From assembly GCF_900111585.1 (NCBI RefSeq), contig NZ_FOHI01000002.1, positions 186,001-250,000 of the forward strand: a stretch of DNA of 64,000 nucleotides. The letters are read 5' to 3'. How positions within the stretch are numbered: position 1 is the first letter of the stretch; every line of letters starts with the position of its first letter. Below, in pieces: positions 17,565 to 26,807 of the stretch. Below the pieces are notes generated by a model that was not told where the DNA came from, did not search any database, and saw nothing but the letters and a program-made list of their open reading frames with translations. A program made the translations under genes and the position numbers. Source of the stretch: Nitrosospira multiformis. Its GTDB lineage: Bacteria > Pseudomonadota > Gammaproteobacteria > Burkholderiales > Nitrosomonadaceae.

Positions 17565-18332
17565 CTAGTCGAGTTTCTTTAAATAATCTTTGGTGAAAAC
17601 CTTATCCGGCAGATCGCGCTGTTTCATTCCCGAGTATTCGAGTACCGATTGTTCACCTGTACGCAAGGCATCTTCCATGACAAGACGGGTTGGACGTAGT
17701 GCTCCATGGAGCATCTGGAATTTCTCGTACCGGGCGGTTTTGAGTAGACGGTCGGACAGTGAGTAGAACTCCGCTCGATAAGGCCAGAAATTTGATTGCC
17801 CAACCCAATACAAAACTTTATGATAAGTCACTCCACGGTCGACTCCTGTGAGTTCCAGCACGTAATACTTTTCGCCCTCGATGACGTCTGTGCGCAAAAT
17901 TTTAGCGTTGTAATCCCCGGCAAAATTTGCGCGAGCCAAGTCCCCATTTGCTACTTGACCGGTAAGCCGTTGGGACAGGGATAGACGTACGGGCTGGGAG
18001 ACTTCCGGCATGAATATCCACAGATCTCGCCCTTTCAGCAATAAAATCTGACCTCGTTCCGAAGCTGGCTCCGTGGTCATCACTACGCTATTTTCGTTAC
18101 CCTTGGATAAGACCCTGTACTTGCGCAAATCTTCCGGATGATCCGGAGCGGTTGTGTTAATGGTGACGTCGACCTGAAAACTCTCTCGCGGGAATCGTAT
18201 CTGATCAGCCTTTTCCAGAATTGTTTGAGCCAGCTCAGTATCATTTGTGTCTGCTACTGCGGTTGGCACCGCAATAGCAAATAGGAGAATCACTGTTAAT
18301 AAGTATTGCTCAGAATTTTTTTGCATGTTCAA
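17565..18332 (-). CDS. LolA-like outer-membrane lipoprotein-sorting protein
   Basis: A 255-residue periplasmic protein with a signal peptide (hydrophobic residues 11-26, AVADT cleavage area) and the LolA/LolB-like half-barrel fold seen in 'outer membrane lipoprotein-sorting' proteins: DVTINTTAPDHPEDLRKYRVLSKG (in part), KGRDLWIFMPEVSQPVRLS, and the late LVMEDALRTGEQSVLEYSGM. Such proteins carry lipidated or hydrophobic cargo. It is divergent, by 51 bp, from an ABC ATPase and near two LolC/E-like permeases, so I infer it is the periplasmic carrier of that exporter. It is not canonical LolA. Confidence 0.85.
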   Translation of the reverse strand: MNMQKNSEQYLLTVILLFAIAVPTAVADTNDTELAQTILEKADQIRFPRESFQVDVTINTTAPDHPEDLRKYRVLSKGNENSVVMTTEPASERGQILLLKGRDLWIFMPEVSQPVRLSLSQRLTGQVANGDLARANFAGDYNAKILRTDVIEGEKYYVLELTGVDRGVTYHKVLYWVGQSNFWPYRAEFYSLSDRLLKTARYEKFQMLHGALRPTRLVMEDALRTGEQSVLEYSGMKQRDLPDKVFTKDYLKKLD

Positions 18333-18383
18333 TTCCTATCATGAATGCCAATTACTACGGGGATTACCGATCGGGGGATTTTT

Positions 18384-19118
18384 ATGAGTGACACGAGCAT
18401 TGTGCACCTCGAGAATGTTTCCAAAGATTACATCCTTGGTGAGCAGAAAGTCCAGGCATTAAAAGACATTACGTTAGATATCGCCTCCGGTGCTTTCCTC
18501 GCTATTGCAGGTCCATCTGGCAGTGGCAAGTCAACGCTGCTCAATCTGATTGGCTGTATTGATACTCCCACCTCCGGCAAAGTTTTAATCAATGGCCAGG
18601 ATATCAGCGGTCGTACTCCAGATGACCTGTCCGGGCTCAGGGCAAGAACTATCGGGTTTGTTTTTCAGACGTTCAATTTGTTTCCCGTTCTTTCAGCTGA
18701 GGAGAACGTCGAGTATCCGTTGCTGCAATTCAGGGAATTGAAGACAGCAGCGCGTCGCACCCGCGTTGCGGAATATCTCGGTATCGTCGGTTTATCCAAG
18801 TTTGCCCGACATCGGCCGAATCAGCTCAGCGGAGGACAACGTCAGCGTGTAGCAATTGCACGGGCACTTGCAACGCATCCGAAAATAGTACTGGCTGATG
18901 AGCCTACTGCCAATCTTGATCATGCGACAGGTGAAGGCATCCTGGAGTTGATGAAGAATATTAACGAAAAATTTGAGACAACCTTTATTTTTTCTACTCA
19001 TGATTCGCGTGTCATGGCGATCGCAGACAATGTAATACATATCGAAGATGGTCAGATCGTGCAACGGGAAACTCGTAAGGAGAAATCCATGCACGTTATT
19101 GAGCATAGGAATAGATAG
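18384..19118 (+). CDS. ABC transporter ATPase (LolD/MacB-like)
   Basis: A 244-residue ATPase of the MacB/LolD/FtsE family. Walker A GPSGSGKST, Q-loop FVFQTFNLFP, signature LSGGQRQRVAIARAL, Walker B IVLADEPTAN and the H-loop FSTHD are all intact. I chose the ATG at 18384 (MSDTSIVHLENVSKDY), which matches the family start; an upstream in-frame start at 18345 would add 13 residues. It pairs by family with the two FtsX-type permeases at 20.9-23.3 kb, although these are on the other strand beyond the DUF1302 gene. Confidence 0.94.
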   Translation: MSDTSIVHLENVSKDYILGEQKVQALKDITLDIASGAFLAIAGPSGSGKSTLLNLIGCIDTPTSGKVLINGQDISGRTPDDLSGLRARTIGFVFQTFNLFPVLSAEENVEYPLLQFRELKTAARRTRVAEYLGIVGLSKFARHRPNQLSGGQRQRVAIARALATHPKIVLADEPTANLDHATGEGILELMKNINEKFETTFIFSTHDSRVMAIADNVIHIEDGQIVQRETRKEKSMHVIEHRNR

Positions 19119-19163
19119 ATGTGAAAAAGGTGACTTCCAAAGGTAAAGACGAGAGTAGCGCCG

Positions 19164-20858
19164 ATGAGTTACGGAATTAGGTGCGCATATCTGATAAGCA
19201 TAAAGGCGCTGCTTGTTGTAAGGTCGATCAGTTTTGCGGGGGAGGCGGAGGTTCAGCTTCCGGATGCTGCAAAACCGGTACGTGTTATCTACGACGCGAG
19301 TGAAGACCGTACAACACCTGCCGAGCCTTTGATGCTCACTTTGTCTTTATCGATGGGAACGTCTTCCGCTCGTCCGGTACAGGAGTCAGATGATGGAGCG
19401 GGCGCTGTGGTTTCGCACGGAGTGGACGTAGAGAGAAGGCTACATGAGGAGAAGCCTTTGCTATTGTCCGTGTCACCTTCTCTTTTTTTTATTTCGGCCC
19501 ATACAGCAAAAGATCATGCGATAAATCTGAACAGAGAACCTGCCCCTGTCATCGCTGCCGGGAATGATGCGGAGAGCGAGTTCACGTCGCGGGAAGCATT
19601 ATTTGGCGACGATTTGGATCAAGAGCAAAAGCCATCAAAACCTATACCTGCCTGGAAGAGGTTGGTAACTGGGTGGAGAGGTTTTTCTCAACTGGAAATC
19701 GCAGACACTTATACTGACCCCGAGCATTTATCGAAAGCAAAGCTTCGAACGGAGCTATCACGCACGGGGCAGTTCAACGAAAATATAAAATGGAAAATAA
19801 GCGGTCGCTTCGACTATGACGCAGCTTATGACCTGTCCAGTTTTTATCCACATGCGGTTCGTCAGGATCAACGCTACCAGTTTTTCGTCCGAGAAAATTA
19901 TCTTGATGTCTCGGCTGGCGATTTTGATTTCCGTCTCGGTCGTCAGCATGTGATATGGGGTGAGATGGTGGGACTGTTCTTCGCCGACGTGGTATCAGCG
20001 AAGGATTTGCGGGAATTTGTCCTGCCTGCCTTTGACATATTGCGCATTCCCCAATGGGCGGCGCGCGCAGAATATTCGAAGGGGGATTCCCATGCTGAAG
20101 TAGTGTGGATTCCTGTGCCGACTCTTGACGAGATTGGAAGGCCGGGAGCGGATTTCTATCCCGGTCCCCTGCGCGGGGTAGCTACCTATCTTCCAGAAGA
20201 TCGCTCCGGGCGGAATATCGGTAACTCCAACTATGGGGTGCGTTTATCGCACCTCGTAAATGGTTGGGATATTTCGGGTTTCTACTACCACAGCCTGGAT
20301 TCGTCGCCTACGTTCTACCGCATCGGTGGGCCGGCCGACCCTCCTGTCTTCCAGCCCCGTCATGATGAGATTGATCAGGTGGGCGGAACCCTTTCGAAAG
20401 ACTTCGGTTCAATCGTGCTAAAAGGCGAACTGATTTATACAGATGGACGCAAATTCAACGTCACGCGAGCCACCGCAATGAATGGGTTGGTCAGGCAGAA
20501 TACGCTCGACTATGTTATAGGCCTGGACTTCAGTTTACCTGCCGAAACCCGCTTGAATCTGCAGTTCTTTCAGCGTGTCTTTTTTGCACATGACCCGGAT
20601 CTCCCTCTGGACAAGCTTGAGAATGGCGCCAGCATTCTGCTCAATGGCAAACTATCGCCCAAGATTGAGGCCCAAGCTTTACTGATCCACAGTCTGAATC
20701 GTAGCGACTGGATGTTCCGGCCTCGATTATCCTGGAATTTCCAACCGAACTGGCGTTGGGCGGTTGGAGCAGACGTATTTGGCGGTCCACCTATTGGTCT
20801 GTTTGGCCGTTTCGATCATGCTGACCGCGTCTATACCGAATTGCGGTATTCATTCTGA
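19164..20858 (+). CDS. DUF1302 family outer-membrane beta-barrel protein
   Basis: A 564-residue protein with a probable signal peptide (residues 1-25, SFAGE cleavage area). After an unusual 120-residue low-similarity N-terminal extension, it shows the DUF1302 barrel pattern from about residue 165: FSQLEIADTYTDPEHLSKA, FVRENYLDVSAGDFDFRLGRQ, VIWGEMVGLFFADVVSAKD (all in part), many alternating aromatic strands, and a C-terminal strand ending ...YTELRYSF with the terminal phenylalanine expected for Bam recognition. It follows the ATPase by 45 nt and is probably co-transcribed, suggesting an outer-membrane partner of the exporter. Confidence 0.88.
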   Translation: MSYGIRCAYLISIKALLVVRSISFAGEAEVQLPDAAKPVRVIYDASEDRTTPAEPLMLTLSLSMGTSSARPVQESDDGAGAVVSHGVDVERRLHEEKPLLLSVSPSLFFISAHTAKDHAINLNREPAPVIAAGNDAESEFTSREALFGDDLDQEQKPSKPIPAWKRLVTGWRGFSQLEIADTYTDPEHLSKAKLRTELSRTGQFNENIKWKISGRFDYDAAYDLSSFYPHAVRQDQRYQFFVRENYLDVSAGDFDFRLGRQHVIWGEMVGLFFADVVSAKDLREFVLPAFDILRIPQWAARAEYSKGDSHAEVVWIPVPTLDEIGRPGADFYPGPLRGVATYLPEDRSGRNIGNSNYGVRLSHLVNGWDISGFYYHSLDSSPTFYRIGGPADPPVFQPRHDEIDQVGGTLSKDFGSIVLKGELIYTDGRKFNVTRATAMNGLVRQNTLDYVIGLDFSLPAETRLNLQFFQRVFFAHDPDLPLDKLENGASILLNGKLSPKIEAQALLIHSLNRSDWMFRPRLSWNFQPNWRWAVGADVFGGPPIGLFGRFDHADRVYTELRYSF

Positions 20859-20889
20859 TTGATTTCAGAAGCAAGTACTTTATATACCT

Positions 20890-22101
20890 TTATATATTCT
20901 GTCGTAGCGCATCAACAACGGGTGTGCGCGAGATATGCCTCCCGGGAACGATAGCCGCCGATACTGTTGCCGCTATACCGATGGCAAAGGATACCAGCAA
21001 AACGCCGGGGACAATCTGAATGTGGGCTGTATAGCCAAGATTGGAATTTGGAGGCGGCGGCATCGAAATACCCATAGCAGAGATAATAAGCGCGAGGACA
21101 ATTCCGAGTCCGAGTCCGAGGCCGCTGCCGATCACTCCCAGTAGAAAGTTTTCCGTGACGATCAATTGGAATACTTCGTTTCTGCGATTGCCCAGCGCCA
21201 TCATTGTGCCGAATTCTCCTGTTCTTTCAAAAGCACTCATGTTGACACTGTTCAGGACGCCGAGCAGAACCATGATAAGGATAATCAATTGCAGAAAACC
21301 TAGCTGGCGTCCATAAAGTTCTACCGTTTTTTCGTAGAAATCGTTGAGTTCGATCCAGGTTTTGATCTCAAGCCCCAAAGTCTCTAACTGTTCTTTTAGC
21401 AATCCTGCAATACGAAGTGTATCGTCCGTTTTTTTCAGTGAGATGACCAGTGCATTAACCCCTTGCGTGCCCAGCAACTCCTGGGACGCGGCGAGCGGAA
21501 CTCTTATTGCTCTAGCATCATAATCACTGGAGAAACTCTTGAATACGCCGACGACCTCCAGATCAATGGTGTTTAATGCTCCTTCCAGTGTATTTGCCAG
21601 CAGGGTTACGTGATCGCCGGGCTTCAGCTTCAATTCCTGGGCGACGCCCACCCCGATAGCGATACCGAACTTATCCGTGTTTTGCAGTTGACGCCCCGAG
21701 ATGATCGAGACGGAGCTTCCAAGCGCCGCTTCTTTCGCTGGTTCTACACCCTCTCCGATGATGGGAAGGTCAGCCCGGCCGTTATTGAGCAGGGCCGAGA
21801 AATTGAGTCGCGCCATTACGCTATCGATACCCTCGTTATTCATGATAAGCCGTTTAATGGCCTCGTCATCCGTTAGCAGATATCTCTCCGGAGCGTGTGC
21901 GCCAGCAGCAAAAAAACCTTTCTTGTAGACTTGCAGATGACCGGATCGAGAGTGAATAAGAGCCTCCGATAAAGTAACGAAAATATCGTTCACCCAGCCG
22001 CCAGCAAGAACAAGAGCTACCACGCCGCTCATGATCGCCGCCAGAGTCATTGCGGTGTGCGATTTCTGTCGAAAGATATTTCGAAAGGCCAGTCTGAGCA
22101 T
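20890..22101 (-). CDS. ABC transporter permease, LolC/E-MacB type (second of pair)
   Basis: A 403-residue FtsX-type permease: membrane segment at about residues 17-40, a large periplasmic MacB-core domain (about 45-265) and three more membrane segments (about 270-295, 318-350, 365-390). The family motif near the third segment contains GISMPPPP, shared with the neighbouring permease (GIPMPPPP), so the two are paralogues likely to form a heterodimer. It lies 16 nt downstream of the other permease gene. It converges on the DUF1302 gene with a 31-bp AT-rich gap. Confidence 0.93.
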   Translation of the reverse strand: MLRLAFRNIFRQKSHTAMTLAAIMSGVVALVLAGGWVNDIFVTLSEALIHSRSGHLQVYKKGFFAAGAHAPERYLLTDDEAIKRLIMNNEGIDSVMARLNFSALLNNGRADLPIIGEGVEPAKEAALGSSVSIISGRQLQNTDKFGIAIGVGVAQELKLKPGDHVTLLANTLEGALNTIDLEVVGVFKSFSSDYDARAIRVPLAASQELLGTQGVNALVISLKKTDDTLRIAGLLKEQLETLGLEIKTWIELNDFYEKTVELYGRQLGFLQLIILIMVLLGVLNSVNMSAFERTGEFGTMMALGNRRNEVFQLIVTENFLLGVIGSGLGLGLGIVLALIISAMGISMPPPPNSNLGYTAHIQIVPGVLLVSFAIGIAATVSAAIVPGRHISRTPVVDALRQNI

Positions 22102-22117
22102 TATTCACTTTTCCGAA

Positions 22118-23347
22118 TTATCTATTGTGACGTAGCGCATCCACTATCTGCATTCGGGATGCCTTCCAGGCTGGGTATATACTGGCGATGAGCGTCGCGC
22201 CAATCGCAAGCAAAAGGGATTCGAACGCAATATTCCACGTGACAAGTATTTCGCCCGTATAGCCACGGGTCGTCCCAGGGGGTGGCGGCATCGGGATCCC
22301 AATGCTCGATATCATGGCAGCCAGTGCTACCCCTATCGTAACGCCGAGCAGACCGCCGAAACCGCCGAGCAGAATGCCTTCACTCAGGAACCGTCGGAGA
22401 ACGTCGATGCGTCTGGCACCAAGTGCCATATCAGTACCAATTTCACCGATCCGCTCCATTACCGACATCGTCATGGCGTTCAAAATGGCAAGAAGGATGA
22501 TGAAGGCGATTATCAGCTTGAGGCCATGGATTTGTTTTGTAAACAAAGCCACGGTCTTATTGTAGAAATCAGCCAGGACATACCACGGAACAGCCTCGAA
22601 ATCACTCTTTTGCAATGAATCGCGTAATCTTTGGAGTACAGTATCGGTCTTCGCTGTGTCATTCAATAACACTACCCATACGTGAGAACCTTTGACCCGA
22701 AGGAGTTGGCGGGCTGTTTCGATCGGCATGCGTAGAGCGATATCGTCATAAGACTTGTTTACGGTGGAGAACAATCCTCGGACAGTGACCTCAACCGCAT
22801 TGACACCCCTTGATGCGGTACTCGCCAATAGCACAACCTTATCGCCAATGTTTACGTTGAGGTTGCGGCCAAGACCCACACCTAGAATAATGCCCTTCAG
22901 GTCATCTACTGAAAGATTTTCACCCGCAGAAATTTCCACCGAGCCGCTGAGAATGGCTTTTTCCTCTGGGATGACCCCTTCTCCAATAAATGAAAGAGTT
23001 GCGTCTCCGTGACTGATCAGGCCTCCAAAGGAGAGGCGGGGGATGATGGTCTTGATTTGACGTGGGCCGTTTGCCGGTTCCAGTTCAGGAATTGCATCCG
23101 GTAAAAGATAAGCGTATGGGTCAGCTTTTCCTGCTTCCTGATAGCCCGGTCTGCTGATCTGGATATGGCCGAGTTGCGACTGAATGGTGGCTTCCTGCAT
23201 GCCCCAGAATATCCACTCGATAAAGCCCGCTGCAAGGATCAGGGCGATAATGCCAAACGTAACCGCGCCAACAGCGATGGCACTGCGACGCTTGTGGCGC
23301 ACCATATTTCGAAATGCAAGCAAAAAGTCGAGCCGAATACGATCCAC
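22118..23347 (-). CDS. ABC transporter permease, LolC/E-MacB type (first of pair)
   Basis: A 409-residue paralogue of the next gene with the same four-segment layout and a periplasmic MacB-core domain. Shared features are the LAFRNMVRHKRRSAI start (coupling helix region), a GEGV loop near residue 125 and GIPMPPPPGTTRGYTG before the last membrane segment. It ends in MQIVDALRHNR, the family terminus (PVVDALRQNI in its partner). It starts a leftward two-gene operon; its promoter must lie in 23348-23676. With the ATPase at 18.4 kb this should make a complete LolCDE-like or MacB-like unit. Confidence 0.93.
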   Translation of the reverse strand: MDRIRLDFLLAFRNMVRHKRRSAIAVGAVTFGIIALILAAGFIEWIFWGMQEATIQSQLGHIQISRPGYQEAGKADPYAYLLPDAIPELEPANGPRQIKTIIPRLSFGGLISHGDATLSFIGEGVIPEEKAILSGSVEISAGENLSVDDLKGIILGVGLGRNLNVNIGDKVVLLASTASRGVNAVEVTVRGLFSTVNKSYDDIALRMPIETARQLLRVKGSHVWVVLLNDTAKTDTVLQRLRDSLQKSDFEAVPWYVLADFYNKTVALFTKQIHGLKLIIAFIILLAILNAMTMSVMERIGEIGTDMALGARRIDVLRRFLSEGILLGGFGGLLGVTIGVALAAMISSIGIPMPPPPGTTRGYTGEILVTWNIAFESLLLAIGATLIASIYPAWKASRMQIVDALRHNR

Positions 23348-23676
23348 TCTCTATATCCTTCTGCTCGGTGCGCGCTGCCACATCGCGCTACTGCCCGGGA
23401 GAACAGGGGAACAAGTTCTCTGCTTGCGCTTGGCAGCAGCCGCACGAATTGTAACAATCGGATCGGAATTGATCATTGTCGCTCAAGCCTTATCTAGGAT
23501 GGACCGTTAATGCTGAATCAAGGTAATCCCTGCGCCGCGGATTATGCTGAGAAAAATTCCATTGAGGGGACTTCTAATCTTACCCCAGGCGGAAGGTACG
23601 ATGCACATCGATACGCCCCTGGTTTCAGGAAGAAGTATGATACGAAATAATTCTCAACGTAAAAGGTATTATTGCC
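23348..23676. other. Divergent promoter region between permease operon and glycosyltransferase
   Basis: About 330 bases without a convincing gene. It should carry promoters for both flanking genes. One inverted repeat with operator-like shape is seen: GAGAAC at 23401-23406 and GTTCTC at 23417-23422 with a 10-base spacer. No clear -10/-35 pair is evident to me. Confidence 0.4.
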
Positions 23677-24903
23677 GTGACGAAGCCGCAAATGGAAACC
23701 GGAAATAAGCCGATTATTCTTCTAGTTGCTGAAGCAGTCACCCTTGCGCATTTCGGTCGAATCGTGACATTGGCGCGAGCCCTTGATTCTACCGGGTATG
23801 AAGTGGTTGTCGCCTCGGATCCCCGCTATCTTGATTTAGACGCGCCACTGAACTGCACGTTCCATCCCATTCGGTCTATTCCCTCAGCCGAATTTGCGCT
23901 AGCCCTTGCTCGGGGAAAACCCGTGTATAGCCTTGAAACCCTCTCCCGCTATATTGAAGATGATCTGGCGCTGCTTGATCTCGTCAGACCCGCTCTCGTC
24001 GTAGGAGATTTCAGACTATCTCTGGCCGTGAGTGCACCGCTACGGAAAATTCCATTTGCCACCGTAGTCAACGCCTATTGGAGCCCCTATGCAGTGACCC
24101 GCTACCCTGTTCCCGATCTTCCGGTGACCCGCATTCTCGGTATCACACTTGCGCAAAAATTATTCGATATCATCAGACCCGTCGCCTTCGCCCTCCATGC
24201 CAGGCCCTTGAACCGGTTGCGTCGACGTTTCGGATTGACTCCTTTGGGGCAGGATATCAGAAACACATACACTTGGGCGGATTACACTTTATACGCAGAT
24301 ATCCCGGAAGTAGTGCCTGCGCTTAATTTACCTCCCCACCATCGCTATCTTGGTCCAGTACTCTGGTCCCCCGCTATCTCTCTGCCTGAATGGTGGGACT
24401 CCTTATCCAAAGACAAACCGATAGTGTTTCTAAGCCTAGGCAGTTCGGGTATGGCAGCACTTCTGCCGATGGCGCTTGCTGCCTTATCACAACTTGCGAT
24501 CACGGTTGTCGTAGCTACTGCAAGAAAAATTACCATAGATGAGGTTCCAGCGAACGCATATATTACTGATTACCTGCCATTGGACCTAGTTGCTGCACGC
24601 TTGAAAATAGTGATCAGCAACGGCGGCAGCCTGACTACTTATCAGGCGCTCTCAAGCGGCGTGCCGGTCATCGGTCTGTGTTCGAACCTGGATCAACTGC
24701 TGAATATGAATGCAGTGCAGCGGTTGGGGGCCGCTGTTACCTTGCATTGCGCTCGGATATCCGCTACTGACCTCGTGATGGCTGTAACCGCAATGCTGGA
24801 TAATCCATCGTATGGACGAGCGGCAATCAAGATAAGCCAGGTCTTGGCAGAATCAGATGCCAAACAGCGTTTTCGGGAATTTGTGGCGCAGGTTCTTCAT
24901 TAA
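23677..24903 (+). CDS. UDP-glycosyltransferase family protein (GT1-like)
   Basis: A 408-residue GT-B fold glycosyltransferase starting at a GTG. The N-terminal acceptor half has an AEAVTLAHFGRIVTLARAL pattern (in part) typical of macrolide-type and sterol-type transferases. The C-terminal half has VFLSLGSSG and the nucleotide-sugar site ISNGGSLTTYQALSSGVPVIG, with D/Q of the family replaced by NLDQLLNM. The acceptor is unknown; related enzymes glycosylate lipids, carotenoids and polyketides. It is followed by the E2-like acyltransferase after 56 nt, so the two probably act on the same product. Confidence 0.88.
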   Translation: MTKPQMETGNKPIILLVAEAVTLAHFGRIVTLARALDSTGYEVVVASDPRYLDLDAPLNCTFHPIRSIPSAEFALALARGKPVYSLETLSRYIEDDLALLDLVRPALVVGDFRLSLAVSAPLRKIPFATVVNAYWSPYAVTRYPVPDLPVTRILGITLAQKLFDIIRPVAFALHARPLNRLRRRFGLTPLGQDIRNTYTWADYTLYADIPEVVPALNLPPHHRYLGPVLWSPAISLPEWWDSLSKDKPIVFLSLGSSGMAALLPMALAALSQLAITVVVATARKITIDEVPANAYITDYLPLDLVAARLKIVISNGGSLTTYQALSSGVPVIGLCSNLDQLLNMNAVQRLGAAVTLHCARISATDLVMAVTAMLDNPSYGRAAIKISQVLAESDAKQRFREFVAQVLH

Positions 24904-24959
24904 AAAAAGAAGGTGTAAAAAACCTGCTGGATAATTGGCGGTGATAAGGAGGCGACTAG

Positions 24960-25772
24960 ATGGATCATCAATACACAACACTTGAGAGAAATCGATATTT
25001 CGAGGTGCTGGGCGGTTTGAACGTGGAAAATCGCGGCGATAATAAAGTTGCGATGCTCTCGGAACTTGATATGACATCGGCACAGGCATTGCGGACTTCC
25101 GTCAACCGGCAGACCGGCGTCAAACCTTCGTACACTGCAATTGTAGCCAAGGCGGTTTCAATAGCCTTGCGAGAGCATCCATATGCTAACCGAATGGCAG
25201 TGGAACGATTGTTCTGGAAGCGAATCCTGCAATTGCATGACGTGCATATGACAATCGCGGTAGAACGTGACCGGCCGGGCATCGAACAGGCAGTGTTCGC
25301 GGGTACGATCAGGGATACTGACAAGCTGGATGTAGCTGCCATCACCAAAGAATTGCAAAGTTTGGCGCAGTCAACAGAAGAAACCAACGAACGTTGGCGG
25401 CTGCTCAAACGCATGGTTGAGACCCTTCCGCCCGCTTTGGCTCGCCGGTTAATATCGATTCCGCGCTGGTTTCCCGATCAGTGGATCAAGCATCGAGGTG
25501 GCTCAGTCATGATTTCATCGCCCGCCAAATATGGCGTGGATATGATGGTTGCGAACTGGCCATGGCCGATTGGCTATTCTTTCGGCTTGGTGAAAGACCG
25601 AGTGATCGCCGTGGAGGGCGCGGTGCAGGTAAGACCGACCATGGTTCTCACCATGAGTTTCGATCGTCGTCTAATGGGGGGAGCACCGGCTGCCCGGTTT
25701 TTTCGCACAGTGTGCGAACATATAGAACATGCGGAACAGGATATGGCTTTACCTGTTGACATCACTGCGTAG
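24960..25772 (+). CDS. E2-like (CAT-fold) acyltransferase domain protein with altered catalytic motif
   Basis: A 270-residue stand-alone protein that resembles the catalytic domain of 2-oxoacid dehydrogenase acyltransferases but lacks lipoyl and E1/E3-binding domains. The C-terminal site reads SFDRRLMGGAPAARF (233-247) where AceF in this window has SYDHRVIDGATAARF. The catalytic His is therefore Arg (R236) and the Asp is Gly (G240). A second histidine-rich region, HDVHMTIAVERD (93-104), is kept. AGGAGG lies just upstream of the ATG. Possible roles are an acyltransferase with another mechanism, or a non-catalytic partner of the glycosyltransferase upstream. Confidence 0.82.
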   Translation: MDHQYTTLERNRYFEVLGGLNVENRGDNKVAMLSELDMTSAQALRTSVNRQTGVKPSYTAIVAKAVSIALREHPYANRMAVERLFWKRILQLHDVHMTIAVERDRPGIEQAVFAGTIRDTDKLDVAAITKELQSLAQSTEETNERWRLLKRMVETLPPALARRLISIPRWFPDQWIKHRGGSVMISSPAKYGVDMMVANWPWPIGYSFGLVKDRVIAVEGAVQVRPTMVLTMSFDRRLMGGAPAARFFRTVCEHIEHAEQDMALPVDITA

Positions 25773-25866
25773 CAGCTTCGATCCAACGGGTGGATCTGGC
25801 AACTGGCGAAGCGAATAACGGGCTGGATGAGCCAGGAGCTCAATATCTCCGACACGACAATGAAAA

Positions 25867-25888
25867 GGCCACCCTGACAGGGGTGGCC
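25867..25888 (-). terminator. Rho-independent terminator of the PEP-CTERM gene
   Basis: Perfect 8-bp stem GGCCACCC/GGGTGGCC with a six-base loop, followed on the minus strand by TTTTCATTG. It lies 32 nt past the stop of the PEP-CTERM gene. The stem would also fold in the plus-strand transcript of the upstream acyltransferase gene. Confidence 0.8.
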
Positions 25889-25919
25889 CGAAGAGTGAAC
25901 GCGATATACCGCTGTTTAC

Positions 25920-26759
25920 TCAGGTGCGACGACGACCCGTGAAGGCAAAACCAAGCAGACCGATACCCATCAGAGCTAAAATACCGGGTTCAGGCACTTC
26001 CGCGGCGGTAAAACCTTGTGATCCATCGGTTTGTATTACAAAACTTGATGCAGTGTCAGCCCCCGTGGCAACCCCGTTAAATGCTGTCGGCCGCGTATAT
26101 TCCGGCGCACTCTGGCCGGGGAATTGAAGCGAGGCTTGAAACTGGGTGCCTACCAATGCCGGATTTATATACGTGCTATTAGTGTTGGTGACTGTGCCGA
26201 ACAGAAAACCGCCGCCCGTACCGAGTACATCCGGACCAGGAATTGCACCGGTTGCAGAGAAGGTGCTAAAACCACTGTCCCATGTTCCACTCAGTATGCT
26301 CGTTCCGTCGAGAAAACCCGTCCCGGTGGCCTGGTTCGCATCCGGGTTGGAATCAAGGAAGATCTCCCATGTTCCGCTGTTCGTAGTGATCTGAATGCTG
26401 GTACACCCGTCGTTCTGGCAAACCGCAGTCTGTGTAATCTGCTGAAAGGTAGTTACTTCGTACGTCCCGGTTTCGGGGCCAGGCGACGCCACAAATAGAT
26501 TATTCGTTGGGGAAGTGGTGTTGATGACACCTGCAAAGGCCTGGTACGTCAAGGTGAAGGTATCGCTATCACCAGCGTTATTGGCACCGGTCAGGTCAAA
26601 CCCCTGAACCCAGCCACCCCCATTTGAATGCCAGTCGAAGCCTGTAAAATTTTGCAGTATTCCATCTGGGCTGAACGTATTCAGAGTTGCCGAATATCCA
26701 ATAGCGGGGCCACCTAGCAGTACTGCAGCCATTGATAAATTGATGAGCTTTTTATTCAC
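25920..26759 (-). CDS. PEP-CTERM sorting domain protein
   Basis: A 279-residue exported protein. It has a signal peptide (MNKKLINLSMAAVLLGG, cleavage near GYSA), a Gly/Thr/Asn/Ser-rich body with few charged residues and one NDGC/TAVC cysteine pair, and a C-terminal sorting signal. This is VPEPG at about 256-260, a hydrophobic helix and the basic end GRRRT. Exosortase would cut at the PEP motif. The body resembles no enzyme I know; such proteins are secreted or surface-linked and often glycosylated. A strong terminator follows and a 21-bp direct repeat lies upstream. Confidence 0.92.
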   Translation of the reverse strand: MNKKLINLSMAAVLLGGPAIGYSATLNTFSPDGILQNFTGFDWHSNGGGWVQGFDLTGANNAGDSDTFTLTYQAFAGVINTTSPTNNLFVASPGPETGTYEVTTFQQITQTAVCQNDGCTSIQITTNSGTWEIFLDSNPDANQATGTGFLDGTSILSGTWDSGFSTFSATGAIPGPDVLGTGGGFLFGTVTNTNSTYINPALVGTQFQASLQFPGQSAPEYTRPTAFNGVATGADTASSFVIQTDGSQGFTAAEVPEPGILALMGIGLLGFAFTGRRRT

Positions 26760-26807
26760 AATTCTCTCCCAATAGCAATAAAAATAAAAGAAGCTGTTTG
26801 TTCCAAG

